From contig JAANYP010006994.1 in assembly GCA_020465985.1 (NCBI GenBank), positions 19,255-83,254 of the forward strand: DNA of 64,000 bases. Direction: 5' to 3'. Below, piece after piece: positions 11,019 through 22,503 of this stretch. The translations under genes and the position numbers were made by a program. The stretch comes from Centrapalus pauciflorus (taxonomy: Eukaryota > Streptophyta > Magnoliopsida > Asterales > Asteraceae). Under the pieces are notes generated by a model. It had not been told where the DNA came from. It worked only from the letters and a program-made list of their open reading frames with translations, and did not search any database. The stretch's first letter is position 1, and every line of letters starts with the position of its first letter.

Positions 11019-13891
11019 ATGTCAAATCTTCAAAAGTTTCTAGAAATGGATCATGAGGTCGGGAAGGGAAACACTCCGCCTAAGCTGATAAAACTTGAGG
11101 ATTACTATTGGTGGAAAGATCGGTTTGCCGATTTTGTGCGTTTCAATGACATGCGCATGTGGGTATGTATTGACGAAGGATACATTCCACCTATTTCTGA
11201 AGTTGAAGGCCGTCAGAGAGTCTTATCATATCTAATGATGAAGGAGGATGACAAGAAACTGTATGAAGCCGAGAATAGAGCTTTCTCGATTATTCGAATG
11301 GCTTTGCCTCAGGATATACTACATACATTTCGGACTCAAAAAACATCTAAGGAACTTTGGGAGTCGCTAGAAAAGAGGTGTGAGGGTAATCCTAGGGTTC
11401 GAAGGAAGCGCATGGAGTTATTGAAACAACAGTTTGCTATTTTCAAGGCGTTGAAGGATGAACAGCTGGATGACACTATCACTCACTTTTATCATCTGTT
11501 GACGGAGCTTGAAAGTCATGGGATTGAGTATAATGACACCGAAAAGAACAATAAGCTTCTTGATGCCTTACCAGCCAAGTGGGCGATGTATGTGCCAATT
11601 ATTAAGCTTAATGAAGACAAGTATTATACCCAATCATTGGAGGATATCGTGGGAACGTTGCGGGCATATCATTTCGAGCTACTTAAGGCCGAAACGGATT
11701 ACGAACAAGTCCAAAATCCAGCCATGTATTTTGGAAAATCAACAAAACCTTCAGTCGCAGCTGATCTGAAGACTGCTACAGCGTTTTTCACCAGAGAAAC
11801 GTCGTCACCAGCGGAGACTGATGACACACTGAACAGAGCGTTCTTAGGGTTGGGAAGATCGGAAGAACAGCAACCTCAAGCAGCACAGGCATCAACATCT
11901 CAGTGCTACTCGAAGATGCCCATGAGCGCTAAATCGGCCGAAGAACATTTGAACTTGCTTGCGTCATTTGTGGCCGCGTATGGAAACTATGTTCAGGGGA
12001 AGATAAACGATCCTGCTCTCTGGGATGAAGGTTATGCTCAGGTAGACCCTGACGATCTTGAGGAAATGGATCTCAAATGGCAACTAGCCATGGTAACCCA
12101 ACGGGTTAAAAGATTCATCAAACGGACTGGGAGGAATCTGACGATGAATAATAAGGGGATTGGCTTTGATAAGTCCAAAGTCAAATGCTACAATTGTCAA
12201 GGTCTGGGACACTTCGCCAGAGAATGTCAGAGACCGAAGTTAGATACTTACCAAGGGCAGCAACAACATCATGGACAGTTTCAGAATCAGTCTCAACAGA
12301 TATACCTTCCAAGTTCATCTGCCGGTTAAGCCAATCTAGCTGGTCTATTATCAAATGTCACATCAGACAGACAGCTGGATGGCAACTACGACTGGAGCTC
12401 ACATCCGGAATCAAATGCTAGAGCCTTCATGGCTGAAGTCACGGAGAATGGATGTGAAGGGGAAGAGCAGACCTCAAGGGACAGCAATCCAATGTGGGTG
12501 GAGAAGACGAATGATCAGACGCTTCTGGAGTTTGCCGCTCAAATGGCCAACGTGGAATCCGATAACACAAAGGTTAGTCTGAACTACTCTCTTTTTCATG
12601 AATTATGTATGTTATGTGTTACTTCTAACGATAGGTTGAATCTAGTCTTAGAATCACATAAGAACATAACTGCTCAAAATGAGTCTTTAAAATCTGATAA
12701 TGCTAGCGTAAATGACATTAAGCAAGATCTTAAGGATAAACTTAAAGCTGATGCACAAGATGTCATAGTTCTAAAAGACAAGCTGAGTGAGCAGTGCGTT
12801 TGATTAGAACTGATGTATGAGCATGTCGAGGCTTTGACCAAAGATCTAAAGACCAAAGAAGTAGAGCTAGCCAAAACTAAGGTGAAGGTAGCAGAGGCCA
12901 ATAGTAAGCTAGAAAAGTTTAGGAATTCAAGTCTGAACCTAGGGAAAGTTTTAAATGCTCAACGCCAATCTAAAAAGCCTGTAGGTCAAGGATTTCATGG
13001 TCCTCCACCTTTTAATGCAAACTACGTGCCTCAACCTCAGGAGAAAACTGATAAATCAGTAGACTTAGAGGACATACCTGCACCTATAACTGAGCCTGTA
13101 AAAGAAAATACAACTAAGGTGACTGATACAACCGTCAAGGTTAAGAAAGTCAAATTTGTGTCTTCCTCCAGTGAAACACCTGCAGGAAAACATAAAATTG
13201 ATTTTAATGATCAGGACGATGAACCAGTCACAATAGATGCTCAGCCTGACCAAGACACTAGTGAGACACCTAAGTCTAAGGGCACACACAAGAAGTCCAT
13301 TGACAAGATGTCCTGCTTTAGATGTCATGAAAAGGGGCATGTTGCTTCTAACTGTCCACTTAGGAAAACTGATGTTACACCTAAGGCAGGGAAGCCAACA
13401 CAAGTTAAGCCCTCAACAAGTGTGGGGAGCACTAGTAGTTCTCAGAGTACCGAGAAAACTGTGCAGGCTGCACCAAAACAAGTTGTGAAACAAATACCGG
13501 TAAAGGTTGGACCAAAAGAAGTGGTTAGGACTAATTCACCGAATCGAGTCGTAAATCAATCTAGGTCTGGACCTCAACAACAATATAGGAGCACAACACC
13601 TAGCAGAGCACACACTCCGGTTAGGTCACACACTCCTATTAGGCATCACACACCGGTAAGAGCTCAGGGATCACAATCTGAAATGCAATATAATTGGAAT
13701 TATTCTAGAGCTCCACAACAAATGCCTACTCAAAGGCAGAGAGTGAATTTACATCACTCGGCACCACAAAAAACTCCTGTTCAACGCCCAAGTCACCTGA
13801 AAGGCGAGATGGGTATTTAAAAGAGTTTAAGTATGTGGACGAGAATGGTATAACCAAGTCAGTTATGGCTTGGGTTCCCCGTGATAACTAA
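11019..13891 (+). pseudogene. gag: element A gag, broken
   Basis: Encodes a long copia Gag of about 957 codons. The N-terminal half has the UBN2/DUF4219-like capsid region ([22 protein letters not shown]). The first zinc knuckle, [14 protein letters not shown], is near codon 390. Then come a charged coiled-coil segment (about 12600-12930), a second zinc knuckle CFRCHEKGHVASNC near codon 766, and a basic, repeat-like tail (TPVRSHTPIRHHTPV). It ends WVPRDN before TAA 13889-13891. Damage: TAA 12327-12329, TGA 12801-12803 and loss of one base near 13786, all absent at the same points in element C. The start is the ATG of MSNLQKFL, shared with C. It would form the virus-like particle and bind RNA. 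Confidence 0.94.
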
Positions 13892-16800
13892 TCTATTTTC
13901 TTTCATGTGCAGGTTATAACCACAGGTCCAAACAACAAACGGTTCGTCGACAGTGGATGCTCCAGGCACATGACGGGAGAAAGAAGTCTCCTTACAGACT
14001 TCAAGAGTGGGAATCGCGGATTTGAATCATTCGCGGGAAATAAAGGAGGAAACATCATGGGTACCGGAGTGGTCACTAATGGGACGATCAAGTTGGATCA
14101 AGTTTATCAGGTTGATAAACTGGTTCACAATCTCATTAGTGTATCTCAAATCTGTGACAAGAAGAATTCAGTGTTGTTCACAGACACTGAAGCGTTAGTG
14201 CTAAAACCGGGTTTCAAAATTCCTGAAGTGTGGATATTGATGCGGGCACCAAGGAAGAATGACTTGTACATGCTTGATATGAACAAGCCGGACACTTCGA
14301 TGGGGCCAATCTGTTTGTTATCCAAAGCTTCGGAGACGGAATCAGTGTTGTGGCACAGACGCATGGCACATTTGCACCTAAGGAAAATGAATTTTATAAC
14401 AAAAAATGGGTTGGTGCAAGGTGTGCCTATGAAGAGCTTTCAGTTCGAGGACAAGTGTCTACCATGCAAGAAGGGCAAACAACATAAGAGGGCACACAAG
14501 TCCAAGACTCATAATTCCATAACCTCTACATTCGATTTGTTGCATATGGATCTCTTCGGACCAATCAACAAAAGGAGTATAGGAGGTAGTTGGCATTGTT
14601 TGGTTATCACTGACGATTACTCACGATTTTCTTGGGTTTTCTTTCTAGGTACAAAGGACGAGACGGCTTCCAAGCTCAACGGGTTCTTAGACCAAGTGGA
14701 GAACTCCTATGAAACACGGGTTAAAAGGCTACATAGTGATAATGGAACTGAGTTCAAAAACACTGTAATTGGTGTATATTGCCTCTCAAAAGGCATAGTG
14801 CATCAATTTAGTGCACCATATGAGCCTCAACAAAATGGGGTGGTCGAACGTAAAAACAGGACACTGATTGAGGCAGCTAGGACTATGCTTTCGGATTCAA
14901 GGCTTCCTACCATGTTTTGGGGGGAGGCAGTGAATACCGCATGTCATATTTTAAACTGGGTCCTAACTGTCAAATCTTTGAACAAAACCTGTTATGAAAT
15001 TTTGAATAAACGGCCACCTAATTTAACTGGCTTCGAACCGTTTGGGGTACCATGCACTCTATTGCGAACAAAACATCAACCTAAGTTTGGTGAAAAGGCT
15101 GACGAAGGATACTTCCTAGGTTATGTGCCGAACTCACCAAACAAACGGGTTTTTAATAAAACAAATGGTACAGTGGATATTATGTATAACATTGAAGTCA
15201 CAAGTTATACACATGAACCCCAAACAGGTCCGGAATGGATATTTGACTATGATAAGTTATTTGAGTCATTTAACATTCATTTGGATAAAAATGCAGGTAC
15301 AATCTAAAAGGAAATGGCGACGTTGCATCTGAATGACGAAGGTCATACCTTTCTGAGGACTACATTTCAATCTGCATCCGAGCCTACTTCGACTGAAGAT
15401 GGATCTACAGAAGTTACTAATCCAGAGGCACCTTCAACTGAGAATCAGACTCAGACAACAAATTCCAACTCTGAGGAAACTGTCCACGAGGAGGAAAATG
15501 TGGAATCTGAGGCTGTTCCCCCATTAGGTGAAATAGGATCTAACTTAGGAGATAATCTGAGAGTTGACGAGATAGAGACCTCTAGGATCAACAAGAACCA
15601 TCCTATAGAAAGCATCATAGGAAATCCTAACGAGGGTGTGAGGACTAGGAGTAGTTTAAATAACAACACTGTGTTATTGTCGATGATAAACGACTCTGAG
15701 GCATATCATACATGCCCCTATTCTTGTTTCATCTCGCAAGTAGAGCCTAAGAATGTGCAAATGGCACTAAAGGATAACTCCTGGGTTGAAGCGATGCAGG
15801 AAGAACTCTCTCAGTTTAGAAAACTAGAACTATGGGAGTTAGTTCCATTACCTCGAGGGGAAGTTGCCATAGGAACCAAATGGGTTTTTAAGTGCAAAAG
15901 AGACGATCGAGGTATAGTCACTCGCAACAAGGCTAGGTTAGTTGTAAAGGGTTTCAGCCAAGAGGAGGGAATCGATTACAATGATGTGTTTGCACCAGTA
16001 GCTAGGCTGGAAGCCATTAGGTTGTTTCTGGCTTTGGCTTCCTTCAAGGGCTTTAAGGTATATCAACTAGATGTTAAGAGTGCTTTCCTATATGGAAAAG
16101 TGAAGGAGCTGGTGTACATAGAACAGCCGCATGGATTTACAGATCCAAAATATCCTGATAGGGTATATCGTTTAGATAAGGCTCTATATGGATTGCATCA
16201 AGCACCAAGGGCGTGGTACGAGACTTTATCCAACCATTTATTAGAGAACAGGTTTGAAAGGGGTAGGATAGATAGTACGCTGTTCGTTAAAAGAAAGGGA
16301 GAACACTTCATCTTGGTACAAGTGTACGTAGATGATATCATTTTTGGATCATCAGACGAACAAATGTGCAAAGATTTCGAGAAGGTGATGAAGTCGAAGT
16401 TCGAGATGAGTGCAATGGGTGAGTTAAATTTCTTTTTGGGGTTACAAGTTGACCAGAAGAAGGATGGTATGTTTATCCATCAGTCGAAGTATGTCTATGA
16501 CATATTGGAACACTTCGGGATGGAAGGAACGAATCTGACTGCCCATTTCAGCACGCCGATTCAAGTGAATCACAATCTCGGACCGGGTACTGAAAGTGAT
16601 ACCGATGTGGATCCGACGTTATATCGGGCCATAATCGGATCACTTATGTATTTAACTGCTTCAAGACCTGACATAATGTTTGCTGTGTGTATTTGTGCTA
16701 GGTTTCAAGCGAATCCGAAGGAGATGCACATGAAAGCTGTGAAGCGGATTCTACGATACCTCAAGTCGAAACCGAAGCTGGGACTTTGGTATCACGCAGA

Positions 16801-17280
16801 GTGAGATCTAGAGTTGGAGGTGTTCACGGATTCTGACTACGGAGGATGCAGCTTGACGCGCAAATCAAAAACTGGAGGTTGTCAATTCCTAGGATGGAGA
16901 CTGGTATCCTGGCAATGCAAGAAACATACGTCGGTAGCCGTGTCAACGTGCGAGGCCGAGTATGTTGCTGCTGGTAGTTGCTGCTCAAAGGTTCTGTGGA
17001 TACAACAACAATTGCGGATTACGGTTTGGCTTACACTCAAACTCCCATTAGGATAGATAACCAATCTACAATTTCTATAACAAATAATCCAGTTAAACAC
17101 TGTAAAACAAAGCACATAGACATAAGGCATCATTTTATTCGTGATTGTGCTGAAAAGAACTTAATCAAATTGGTAAAAGTGGCAACGGACGATAATAATG
17201 CTGATTTATTTACCAAAGCATTTGATAAGTCACGGTTTGAATATTTAATTCAACTAAATGGAATGCGCAACCCAGAGTAA
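13892..17280 (+). pseudogene. pol: element A pol: protease, integrase, RT, RNase H (broken)
   Basis: In the same frame as gag, separated from it by one TAA. In order: protease with DSGCSRHMTG (about 13948); GAG-pre-integrase H/C motif (LWHRRMAHL...CLPCKKGKQ); integrase core with HMDLFGP, HSDNGTEF and NGVVERKNRT (catalytic D, D, E all present); acidic linker; RT with [15 protein letters not shown] and YVDD (16325-16336); RNase H with FTDSDYGGC and RHHFIRD; ends RNPE at 17280. Damage: TAA 15305-15307, TGA 16802-16804 and a lost G near 17017. Each is a small change relative to element C, so decay is recent. Confidence 0.95.
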
Positions 17281-18741
17281 TTTGACGTTAGTAGTAGTTT
17301 ATTTCCTTTTATAGCTGTAGTATTTCTTTCTTTTTATAGTAAGTCTGCTAATTTAGGAAAGTTTCTATTTTTATTAACTTAGTAGGTTTTATTGCTATCT
17401 CTTATGAAAAACAAAAGAAAAAAGAGAGAAAACCATAAAAAATTCAAAAAAAAAGAGAATATCAGAAAAAGAGTTAAGTCTTAGATGCACAGGTTCAAAG
17501 TGACGAAAATTAGCACAGTCGTTACAAACTCTAAGTGTTTAGGCTTTCACACATAATGCACCTAAAATTCTAAGTGTTATACTTTATTTTAGTTTGATGT
17601 GTTGGTAGGCATAATACATATTGGGAGTCTCAAGGCTAATAAAATATTCAAGAAAAAGTCAAACGTGTCACTAACTTAGATGTATGACCAATCGGTCTTA
17701 ATTTTTATGTACAAGACATACAAATTTTGAGTCTAAATGAGGTATGCAAACTTTCTGGGGATATATAGCAACATCAAATACATCTAAAAATGGAAAACAT
17801 AGAAAAATCATAAGGAATTGAGAGTCAAAAACATATAACTCTGTTGTATGTAAGTACAGACCTGTTGCCTCTGTTTTGATTTGGGTTAGCAAGATAAGTC
17901 CCTTGGTTGTACGTCGGTACAGACCTGTCACCGCTGTCTTGCTAGCTTTAAAAAAAATAAACCTTAAGTCAAACTAAGACACTTTGTTGTATGAAAATAC
18001 AGACCTGTGTCCGATGTTTGTCTTTTAAAGAAAGTTTGCACATACCAACAAGTTAGAATCTTTATATGTATGCCTTGATCATTAAAGTATGTCTATGTCT
18101 GAGTCACGTAAGATAATTTCATGATAAATAAAAATGCCAAGGGATATTCTGAAATGTAGCATGTTGAAAGGGGCAAATACCAACAATTGGCTAAACGGAT
18201 ATATCACGCCAAACAATCAAAGGAATCAAAAATTCCTAAGTGTGAAAGTTTAAGTACTGAAAGTGAGTATTTGACACCACTATCTGATTGAACCTTTCTT
18301 TGACTATACTAGTCAAAAATATTTTGTTAAGTGTTTAGCATAGGTTGTAAATTTTAATAAGTATAGTTTAAGTCTAAGTAAAATTTTTGGTCAAAATTTT
18401 AAAATTTTATTTTTTACTTTTTCTTATTTTTATTTTAAGTTTATTTTTATTTTTATTTTTTTACTTTTACTTAGGAAAAAGGTCAAAAAGTTACTGAGGG
18501 TGCATTCATAGTTGAATAAAATAAACATTGCGTGAAAATCTTGTGCTTAGGGTAAAAGATTTAGCATAGTTTATTCCGTTACACCATAAGATTGAAAAAG
18601 TTGAAAAAGTTGAATTTACTTCAAAATTTTCGAAATTTTCAAAGTTTCAGGAGGTAATTCGAGTTTAGGTTAAACTCGAAATTGGGTGATATCGAATCTG
18701 TTAGTAGATTCGAAATTGGCCATAGACTCGAAGGTAGGTGG
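17281..18741 (+). other. non-coding spacer between pol and 3' ORF (element A)
   Basis: The same block order as in B: purine-rich stretch (about 17405-17470), triple repeat (17844-18012), T/A low-complexity tract (about 18405-18475), then the TATA box at 18742. No coding potential. Confidence 0.8.
17844..18012 (+). repeat. triple direct repeat around ACAGACCTGT (element A)
   Basis: Units at 17844-17869, 17907-17932 and 17987-18012, each TTGTAYG...TACAGACCTGT plus NNCC. The ten-base core ACAGACCTGT is identical in all three. Confidence 0.9.
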
Positions 18742-18750
18742 TATAAATAG
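18742..18750 (+). promoter_or_regulatory. TATA box of predicted internal promoter (element A)
   Basis: TATAAATAG in the context GGTATAAATAGGTTAACAG, matching elements B and C. A start about 30 bp downstream gives an ATG-free exon ending AG at 18907, followed by a donor-like GTATAA. Confidence 0.65.
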
Positions 18751-18907
18751 GTTAACAGTAGTATCATTAAGTCATCTATTTTCGAATCTATATTCTCGAG
18801 TCTATCAGGCGATCTCGAATCTATTTCTCTCGAGTTTACCGTTTTCTACAAAAACAACTATTTGTCGAGTTTCTTGCTTGGGTGTTCGATTCTACTTCTA
18901 GATCTAG

Positions 18908-19414
18908 GTATAAACAACAGGTTGGTACAAGATTTAAGTAGTTTTATGCATCATTTAAGCCAAAATCACCAATATTTGAAGGTTTATAGGTCGAAATTGC
19001 GTTTTTCAAAATTACAAATTTTGGACCGGTAAAGAGTCAAATTAAAAGCAAATATCTTTGATTACTACCTAGTAGGGCTAATGAATGTAATTTTCTGAGT
19101 CCAAAAAGGTTAAAATCATGGGTTTTGGTGATGAGTTGGGACGAAAATTTCGAATCTGTTCAACTCTCGAGTTTGTCAGTAAACTCGAGAAGATCACTAC
19201 ATTCAATTTTCTCATCAAACTCGAAAAAGGATATCTTCGAATCTGTTTGTTCGAATATGTCAATTTATATGAATTGTTCAATTTAAATTTAATTAAACTT
19301 GTAGTAATTCATATGTGTTGGATTTTGTACTTACACAAGTTCAAAATAAAACAAATTTGAATTTAAACAAGTTTATTCATTTTTAATAATACTAATATTT
19401 TATCTATTGTGCAG
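18908..19414 (+). other. predicted 5'-UTR intron of the 3' ORF (element A)
   Basis: Donor CTAG|GTATAA; acceptor TCTATTGTGCAG, preceded by a branch-like ACTAAT; 507 bp. The ATG of the 3' ORF is at 19417. The intron holds several ATGs, including a short open frame at 19118, while the exon upstream has none. This is what a functional leader intron would look like. Confidence 0.6.
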
Positions 19415-19416
19415 AC

Positions 19417-22400
19417 ATGGCAGATAGAGTGTTCGTGCCTAAGCATAATATAGTCATTCCCCCCGACCATAATATCCCTGAAGCGCAGGGTTTTCGTCAA
19501 ATGGTGGATTTCCTAGTGGAGTCTAGGATTTCGTTCGCATTATCCCATAACATTCAGATCGTTATTCCATATGTGCGGCAGTTTTATGACCATTTGCAAG
19601 TTGATTGTTCCGTCACCCCAACCGTTCTGAGAACAAGGATAGCAGGACAGCCGCTGGTGTTTTCTAGCTAATATGCTGCATCAGGTTCTGCAGCTGGGAA
19701 CTCAGGAAGAAGAGTCTGGGCCTATAGATTTTCCGTTAAATATTAGGCAGGCTGTGTTTTTGAGGATGGGATATCGTTTAGATGTTACGAAGACATCTTA
19801 CATGAAGAGTGGGCTTATTGGGCAGTGGAGATTTTTGGCGCACGTAATCATGGTGTGCTTCGCGGCCAAGAAAGCAGGATTTGATTATATCGTATCAAAG
19901 ATCCAATCTGGGATAATTGCATTGGTTTATAATCAGAACTTCAGCTTTTCGGAGATGTTCTTCTAGGAGTTCGTTCATCAAATAACGGCTCCAGAGCAGC
20001 AAAGATTTCTTCTATATCCTCGTTTTATAATGATGCTCATCCGGCACTTTTTGCCAAATTTGCCGCAGCTAAGTGAGATTCAAAGTGTAGCGGTCATTGA
20101 TAAAAGGATCTTCGCTGACTGCTCTGCGCACAGAGGAAGGCTAGCAGTCCTGGTCGAGCGACCTTTGTTTGGGGCAGTTATAGACAGGAACTTTGTGGCA
20201 CCAGATAATGCCAATTGGGCAGGTGAAGTAGAAGTTCAGCTTCGACAGCCACAACAACAGCAGCAACAACCGCGTGCTCAGCAACAAAGGAGACGCCAAA
20301 GACCATCTGCGAGTTAAATTCAGGCAAATAGGCCTTCTACCAGTCAACATCAAGAAGCACAAGAGGTTGCACAATCAACTACACCAGCAGAACCTATTCC
20401 GATATCCGATCAGTTATGTCAAACACTGCATGAGATTTGGGAAGCTGGTCCTAATGCAAATGAAGAGATAACTGCTGAGCTTATTGATCAATTGTTAGAG
20501 CCTTCGGAAGGAGAAGATGATGTGCTTAGTGAAGTAGATGAATATCAACCTGATCAAACCGGTAATGACATGTCATCGTCAGCTACTGAGTCTGAAGATA
20601 TGGAGGAGATAGAGGTTGAAGTTCCAGAGTCCGTCACAGCAGAACCAACAGTTCAGATAGGAACTTATGGGTCGAGATTGGTTGTTACTGAGGAAGAAAG
20701 AAGGAGGACAAGAGCTACAGTGGAGTCGAAGGACTCAGATTATGAAGATGAGGAAGAAGTAGTACCTTTGGTGCATCGACAACGGGCAAAACGCCATCGT
20801 CTTATGCAGGGGGCTCCCTCAGCTTCAGCCGCACAGCCTGAAGTATCTCAACCTCCACCTACTCAAACTAGCATTCCACCATCACCACCACATGTTGAAC
20901 CATACATCCCATCACCCATCATTCCGACACCATTACAATCCATTCCATCCACCTCATCCACCTACGCAGACAATCAAAGATTTTTGCAGCTAAAAGATAC
21001 AGTTGACTTCCAACAGATCCAGATCTTAGGCCTCACAACGGCTATCGGTGAGATTCAGAAGCATAATGCGAATCTGGATAATGAAAATGACGACCTGAAA
21101 AAGATTGTGGACAAAGTACAGGAAGAGAATTTGGAGCTGAAAACTTTTGTCGCTGATCAAGCAGCTGAACTAAGATCGATGCGCTCCCTGGTTGAGCAAT
21201 TAATGAAAAATATAAAGGCTCAGGGGGAGACATCCTGCCGTGATCAAGTAGAAGTGCGCAGGGATGATGAGGATAATAATGATGATGACCACGACAATGA
21301 TCCCAGCATTCAAAGACAGAATGAGCCAGTAGATTTTTCTGCTGCTCAGGATGCTCAGACTCAGGGGGAGCCGAGTCAATCAGGAGCTAAAGAAGGTGAG
21401 GCTAGTTCATCAAAGGTCTCAGAAAGTGAAGTGCGTGAGATAATTGACGCATTGATGAATATTGATGAAGAGCCATTAGATTTGGAATTTGATTTTGAAG
21501 ATGATGTAGAGGAGCTGGAAGAAGGAGAAATCGTTCCAGAGGATATTACTGACTGGAAATCTGATGATGAGGTTGTGATAGATGAAGATGACAATGTTAA
21601 TGAAGTAATTATTCAATCACAGCCTGTCACAGAATTATATGAGCATACTGATCAACATGTAATAGATATTGATGACATCAAAGTGGCTTCGGTAGATGAT
21701 TCATAAATGGAAGAGGCTGAAAGAGAGCCGAGCAGAGCTGAATTGCTAAATCTTTGGTTCCGCAAGGAAGAGAAGAAGACTGAGCCGAAAATAAAGAAGA
21801 CTATGAGGATTCCAGGAGCAGAAAACTTCTCTGGAGGTATTATTAGCTGGTTCTTCGACAGGGAACTACAACTTTTTATTCTAAAGAGAAGAGATGGTCT
21901 CCAATACCTGAGGCGCAAGCTTAAAGTATTCAATACATTGCCGAAGGTAGAGGTAAAGAAGCTAGCATGGAAAGAGCTGATCAATATCGGAAATGATCCC
22001 TATGCTGAAGTGATCGCTAAGATAATCAGACGAGAAGGGAGATCCGGAAGGTTTGAGAGACTCCAACCGAGGTCTGGCAAAAGAGTAAAGGATGGATCAA
22101 GGATAGATCCTCATACGGGAAGGCCTTGGGCCAGAATGGTTTATAAACCTGTCAAATGCTTAAGAAGGGTCCAAATGAAGACGATGCCTCAAGATATTTT
22201 GAGCAACATGAAGTGGTGGTACCTGGATAATGAAACTGCTGAAGCCATCATGGAGGATCAAGACGACAAAGTCATTTTGAGAGTGTATGATCCACTGCAT
22301 CTGATGAATCTGTCAAAGGACAATCTGAAGAAGCTTCATTGTCAACATATCTTCTTTCATGAAGGATGGAGATCTGAAGCCAGAAAGTTCCAAAAAGTTG

Positions 22401-22462
22401 TCAGAGTATGTATAGATGCAAGTATATACGAATGTAGTAGTATATATAGATCTAGTACTTAA
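19417..22462 (+). pseudogene. element A 3' ORF (about 1015 codons), broken
   Basis: N-terminal domain (about residues 1-240) with GFRQMVDFL, VIPYVRQFY, RTRIAGQPL, SGLIGQWRFLAH, KAGFDYIVSKIQSG and YPRF. Then a glutamine-rich run and an RRRQR patch, an acidic region, PLVHRQRAKRHRLMQG, a proline-rich region, a coiled-coil segment (about 21000-21215), a second acidic region (EEPLDLEFDFEDD, WKSDDE) and a C-terminal domain (IISWFFDRELQLF, LAWKELIN, KWWYLDNETAE, VYDPLHLMNL). Damage: one inserted base near 19667, TAG 19964-19966, TAA 20315-20317 and TAA 21704-21706. It ends 31 bp before the PPT. Position matches the Sirevirus env-like ORF, but I see no signal peptide or clear membrane span, so an envelope role is not supported here. 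Confidence 0.9.
21221..21370 (+). promoter_or_regulatory. two PPT-like tracts inside the 3' ORF (element A)
   Basis: CAGGGGGAG occurs at 21221-21229 and 21362-21370, coding Gln-Gly-Glu both times. Identical tracts are at 8340-8348 and 8466-8474 (B), and on the minus strand at 25423-25431 and 25282-25290 (C). F keeps 40444-40452 and has one change at 40319-40327. They resemble the true PPT and could act as central plus-strand primers. Confidence 0.45.
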
Positions 22463-22492
22463 TCAAGATGTAAATAGTTAGAAGCTATCGTC

Positions 22493-22501
22493 AAGGGGGA
22501 G
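22493..22501 (+). promoter_or_regulatory. polypurine tract of element A
   Basis: AAGGGGGAG, then TC, then the 3' LTR at 22504. Confidence 0.93.
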
Positions 22502-22503
22502 TC

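Noticed and set aside
17844..18012. CRISPR-like array
   Set aside because: Only three imperfect units with unequal spacers, inside a plant retrotransposon and repeated in four related copies.
19118..19360. 80-codon open frame upstream of the 3' ORF (and 6220-6426 in B)
   Set aside because: Both lie inside the predicted intron, are not conserved between elements as protein, and begin at unrelated ATGs.
19417..20315. Longin/synaptobrevin-type host protein
   Set aside because: I recall such labels on similar composite-plant sequences but cannot check them. No longin or SNARE motif is visible, and the ORF is clearly part of the element.
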